Positions 31,200-33,399 of a stretch of 33,399 nt of DNA are shown in pieces. Each line of letters begins with the position of its first letter. Position 1 is the first letter of the stretch. Origin of the DNA: Candidatus Campbelliibacteriota bacterium. Lineage in GTDB: Bacteria; Patescibacteriota; Minisyncoccia; Phycocordibacterales; UBA1006. The notes beneath the pieces were generated by a model that was given only the letters and a program-made list of their open reading frames with translations, had not been told where the DNA came from and did no database searches. The DNA lies in assembly GCA_947311725.1 (NCBI GenBank), contig CAMZLR010000040.1, forward strand, positions 1 through 33,399. Reading direction: 5' to 3'. The position numbers were made by a program, and so were the translations under genes.

Positions 31200-31973
31200 T
31201 TATTTCCTAAAATTTAACATTTGGCGTTTCCATTCGTACAATGTAACAGCTGTTGCAACAGAGACATTCAGACTTTCTATACCACGCTCCATTGGGATAG
31301 CTAAATTAAAATCAACATGCTCTTTTGTTTTTTCAGGTATACCTTTACCTTCTGCCCCAACCAAAAAAGCCATTGCTGTATCATATTTTTGATTCCAAAT
31401 AGTATCATTACTATTTTTATTCATATCAACTGCAGCGACCCAAAATCTCATATCTTGGAGTCTCTTGATTGTTTGATTGATATTTGATACTTGAATAATT
31501 GGAACAGTTAATACTGCACCAGCTGACGTCTTAAATACTGTTCCATTAACAGGAGCTTGTCTATCCTTTGCAACAATAACAGCAGATACACCTACTGCTG
31601 CTGCTGTTCTTAAAATAGCACCATAATTATGTGTATCCTGAATTCCATCTAAAATAAGAACACATGGCATCACTTCAATATTTATACCATCTTTCCACTC
31701 ATCAAAAGTAATAAATTCATATTTTTTTATTAAAGCCAAAACACCCTGAGCATTAACTTCCCCAACATATTCCTTAATCTTATGTTTAGAGATACTATTA
31801 AAAGGAAGATTATGTTCTTTTGCATATTCCTTTAATAAAGTAAATTCATTGCTTGTTCCAGAAACGACATCAGATATAAAAATTCTTATTACATTTTTAG
31901 GATTTCGTATAAGTTGTTCTTCAACTGGTTTTTTACCATATATATAAAATGTATCTTTTTTAGTATTTTTCAT
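31200..31973 (-). CDS. rlmB: SpoU-family 23S rRNA/tRNA 2'-O-methyltransferase (RlmB type)
   Basis: 257 residues. An N-terminal substrate-binding domain (about 8-85: YIYGKKPVEEQLIRNP) and a C-terminal SpoU/TrmH knotted domain: VLILDGIQDTHNYGAILRTAAAVGVSAVI, VNGTVFKTSAGAV, LVGAEGKGIPEKT, and the SAM-binding PMERGIESLNVSVATAVTLYEW. RlmB makes Gm2251 in the 23S P-loop; the target here is by homology. ATG 31973 follows TATACT by six bases; an ATG five codons earlier overlaps the -10. It converges on the helicase, with four bases between stops and no terminator. Confidence 0.92.
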   Translation of the reverse strand: MKNTKKDTFYIYGKKPVEEQLIRNPKNVIRIFISDVVSGTSNEFTLLKEYAKEHNLPFNSISKHKIKEYVGEVNAQGVLALIKKYEFITFDEWKDGINIEVMPCVLILDGIQDTHNYGAILRTAAAVGVSAVIVAKDRQAPVNGTVFKTSAGAVLTVPIIQVSNINQTIKRLQDMRFWVAAVDMNKNSNDTIWNQKYDTAMAFLVGAEGKGIPEKTKEHVDFNLAIPMERGIESLNVSVATAVTLYEWKRQMLNFRK

Positions 31974-32030
31974 AAATAAAGTATACATAATTTCCTTGAA
32001 AAAGCATTTTTTATAACATTAATTCATAAG

Positions 32031-32062
32031 TTATAAAGTCAATTAACTTTATGACTTTATAA
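32031..32062. repeat. Inverted repeat upstream of the tRNA-like gene promoter
   Basis: TTATAAAGTC (32031-32040) and GACTTTATAA (32053-32062), perfect 10-bp arms with a 12-base loop, ending 18 bases before the -35 box. Could be an operator. Confidence 0.5.
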
Positions 32063-32079
32063 AGTAAACACCATTATTC

Positions 32080-32108
32080 TTGATTCTTTTTTTTGTATCG
32101 TGTATACT
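32080..32108 (+). promoter_or_regulatory. Promoter of the damaged tRNA-Ala copy
   Basis: TTGATT (32080-32085), 17-base spacer, TATACT (32103-32108). Predicted start about 32115, six bases before the tRNA-like sequence. Confidence 0.7.
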
Positions 32109-32120
32109 ATTTTTCAGTTT

Positions 32121-32186
32121 GGGCCCGTAGCTCATCTGGCTAGAGCGCCTCACTTGCACTGAGGAGGTGGCAGGTTCGAGTCCTGT
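32121..32186 (+). pseudogene. tRNA-Ala(TGC)-like gene with broken acceptor stem
   Basis: Complete D arm, anticodon arm (CCTCA-CTTGCAC-TGAGG, anticodon TGC), variable loop and T arm, identical to the intact tRNA-Ala at 32904-32977. The 5' acceptor half is GGGCCCG, but the sequence after the T arm is AAGATCA (32187-32193), which gives only three pairs of seven. No CCA follows. It should not be aminoacylated. A promoter and a terminator flank it exactly, so it is probably transcribed, perhaps as a tRNA-like RNA or a dead copy. Confidence 0.75.
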
Positions 32187-32201
32187 AAGATCAATTAAAC
32201 A

Positions 32202-32234
32202 AAAAAACACTCAATATATATTGAGTGTTTTTTG
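32202..32234. terminator. Bidirectional terminator between tRNA-like gene and zinc-ribbon gene
   Basis: ACACTCAA (32207-32214) / TTGAGTGT (32221-32228) with an A-run before and a T-run after. It ends the tRNA-like transcript and can serve the minus strand. Confidence 0.8.
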
Positions 32235-32280
32235 AAAATTTAATTTAACGTTTCTGTATATATAATGTTACTGTCAAGTA

Positions 32281-32363
32281 TAATGGTATAATTTTCCACC
32301 ACATAAGTGAATAAAATAATATAATTAAGTGACCATGCTATAGCTGAACAGTATATACCATTA
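32281..32363. repeat. Long-range inverted repeat
   Basis: TAATGGTATA (32281-32290) and TATACCATTA (32354-32363), perfect 10-bp arms 63 bases apart, just beyond the stop of the 32371 gene. Role unknown. The rest of 31974-32370 holds no ORF of note. Confidence 0.45.
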
Positions 32364-32370
32364 ACACTAT

Positions 32371-32862
32371 TTATTTACATTTATCTACAATTCCTTTTAA
32401 TCCATCACATTGAAAGATTGTCTTACTATTATATGTCGCAAAAATCGTTACATGACTTGTACCAGTATTTTTTAGTTTAAAATTAGAAAAAGTTGCTGTA
32501 TTGCTTCTTATAATAAATTCCAAGTCGTCTGGTATACTACTCAAATTGAAATACACAACGTTAGTACAATCATCATTGTAACATCCAATACTATCTAATT
32601 CAGGAAAAGATTCCTTAATTTTATCAAATCTTTGCCTAGATTGTTCATTAAAAGTCGAAACAACTTTCTCTTTTGATTCTTGAGAATTATTGGTACTTAT
32701 TGCGATAAGTATTAGTAGGCCAATCAATCCTATTAAAATAGCCTTAATAGGATTTTTTGCGACCCATGACCTTTGATCTGTAATACATTTAGAACATTTC
32801 TTGGCTTTCTTTGGAATATCTGAATGACATACTTTACATTTTTTTGTTTCTATCTTTGGCAT
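32371..32862 (-). CDS. Zinc-ribbon single-TM protein
   Basis: 163 residues. N-terminal zinc ribbon with CKVCHSDIPKKAKKCSKC (residues about 8-25), one TM helix (about 38-56, PIKAILIGLIGLLILIAIS), then an extracytoplasmic domain of about 105 residues with four Cys (IGCYNDDC; FQCDGLKGIVDKCK), which may form disulfides. Zinc-ribbon-TM-domain layouts are common in small bacterial membrane proteins; the function is unknown. It begins 41 bases after the intact tRNA-Ala on the same strand with no obvious terminator between, so tRNA and mRNA may share a transcript. Confidence 0.72.
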   Translation of the reverse strand: MPKIETKKCKVCHSDIPKKAKKCSKCITDQRSWVAKNPIKAILIGLIGLLILIAISTNNSQESKEKVVSTFNEQSRQRFDKIKESFPELDSIGCYNDDCTNVVYFNLSSIPDDLEFIIRSNTATFSNFKLKNTGTSHVTIFATYNSKTIFQCDGLKGIVDKCK

Positions 32863-32903
32863 TTTTATATTAAAATAATATTAATATTAACAATAAATTA
32901 TTG

Positions 32904-32977
32904 TGGACCTGACAGGACTCGAACCTGCCACCTCCTCAGTGCAAGTGAGGCGCTCTAGCCAGATGAGCTACAGGCCC
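32904..32977 (-). tRNA. tRNA-Ala(TGC)
   Basis: 74 bases on the minus strand. Acceptor GGGCCTG pairs with CAGGTCC (one G-U), D stem GCTC/GAGC, anticodon stem CCTCA/TGAGG with loop CTTGCAC (anticodon TGC, reads GCA), T stem GCAGG/CCTGT with loop TTCGAGT, discriminator A. No encoded CCA. A likely promoter is TTGCAT-N16-TATACT upstream, about 45 bases before the 5' end. Confidence 0.95.
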
Positions 32978-33100
32978 AAATTCATAATTCTAAATAGAAC
33001 TACTAAAAGGTAGTATATCTTAAAATATCAAACATGCAAGAAAAAATATTTATATAAAAAACACTAAATATATGTCCAAAGAATAATCAATAGTATTTTA

Positions 33101-33399
33101 CTACCAATCGACATCATCAAATATTTTTTTAAAATTCATTCCATTAGAAGCCTTGATGAGAATATAAGAATTTTGTTGGGGCGATTTTTGCAGAGCAAAA
33201 ATCGCCTCTTCTGTTGTCTTATATGCTTTTATATTTTTTCCATCAGGAATAACTAGTTGAAAAAATACTTCTCCAACCAAGATAATCTCATCTAATGAAA
33301 GACTTACGGCTTTCTCTAATACTTTTTGATGTTCTTCTTTCTCATAAATACCGAGTTCAAACATATCACCAAGAATAGCTATTTTTTTTCTATCTTCAG
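33101..33399 (-). CDS. murF: UDP-N-acetylmuramoyl-tripeptide--D-alanyl-D-alanine ligase, C-terminal part
   Basis: The frame is open to the right edge and starts inside the gene: KIAILGDMFELGIYEKEEHQK is the MurF C-terminal domain signature, which the internal Met at 33364 would split. The visible ~99 residues are the end of the ligase that adds D-Ala-D-Ala to the UDP-MurNAc tripeptide. ILIKASNGMNFKKI near the end matches the family's VLVKGSR-type motif. It ends in TAG. The intact tRNA-Ala lies downstream on the same strand. Confidence 0.85.
   Translation of the reverse strand, partial: EDRKKIAILGDMFELGIYEKEEHQKVLEKAVSLSLDEIILVGEVFFQLVIPDGKNIKAYKTTEEAIFALQKSPQQNSYILIKASNGMNFKKIFDDVDW

Noticed and set aside
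33101-33364. Separate small gene starting at Met 33364
   Set aside because: The frame continues to the window edge with ILGDMFELG, the MurF motif, across that Met.
239-33399. Genetic code 25 (TGA read as Gly, as in Gracilibacteria/Absconditabacteria)
   Set aside because: All genes are complete under the standard code with no in-frame TGA, and dprA ends naturally at TGA.

Overview
The window is AT-rich (roughly 70% A+T by eye), dense with short genes, and looks like a chromosome piece from a Candidate Phyla Radiation (Patescibacteria, Parcubacteria-like) bacterium. The reasons are the gene set (phosphoketolase plus a short acetate kinase-like enzyme, RNase J, a DUF5667 protein beside an ECF sigma factor, a TraG/VirD4-like ATPase, lamin-tail surface protein, PF13200-like protein), the small protein sizes, and the lack of amino-acid or cofactor biosynthesis genes. 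The assignment is inference. Stops are almost all TAA, with TAG at the exonuclease and murF genes; only dprA ends in TGA, so TGA reads as stop and the code is standard.

Layout. 1-7.2 kb: start of serS (cut by the left edge), dprA, a 415-base spacer with decayed repeats, then ackA and xfp (minus strand) interleaved with two small plus-strand genes that share a (CT)n promoter, and a DnaQ-like exonuclease. 7.4-9.3 kb: RNase J. 9.3-10.9 kb: a compositionally distinct island of four hairpin-rich repeats bracketing two single genes (ParB-like and nucleoside deoxyribosyltransferase-like). 10.9-18 kb: a tiny leaderless ORF, ychF, a sigma factor with its DUF5667 partner, and a lamin-tail/TraG-like ATPase pair. 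18-25.7 kb: dnaB, murC, a third CT-promoter gene, rplI, an S41 protease/PF13200/membrane-protein operon, a probable non-coding RNA, and rsmI with a membrane-protein gene. 25.7-31.9 kb: a PAS histidine kinase and CheY-like regulator separated by 17 bases, an orphan substrate-binding protein, a Pif1-like helicase and rlmB. 32-33.4 kb: an intact tRNA-Ala(TGC), an inverted damaged copy with its own promoter and terminator, a zinc-ribbon membrane protein, and the 3' part of murF (cut by the right edge).

How the genes work together. xfp and ackA form a route from sugar phosphates via acetyl phosphate to acetate and ATP. murC and murF make peptidoglycan precursor. rplI, rsmI, rlmB, ychF, serS and tRNA-Ala serve translation. 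dnaB, dprA, the exonuclease and the Pif1-like helicase handle DNA.

Three signals stand out. (1) At least 13 transcription units place a TATAAT-like -10 box exactly 6-7 bases before the start codon, which implies leaderless mRNAs. (2) Three small envelope-protein genes are driven by near-identical promoters whose -35/-10 spacer is a CT microsatellite of different length (20, 20 and 14 bases), as expected of phase-variable promoters; two also share a structured 5' leader. (3) The 9.3-10.9 kb island consists of a repeat family with 13-14-base loops of shared sequence around single-gene units, resembling a cassette array but lacking canonical integron attC boxes.
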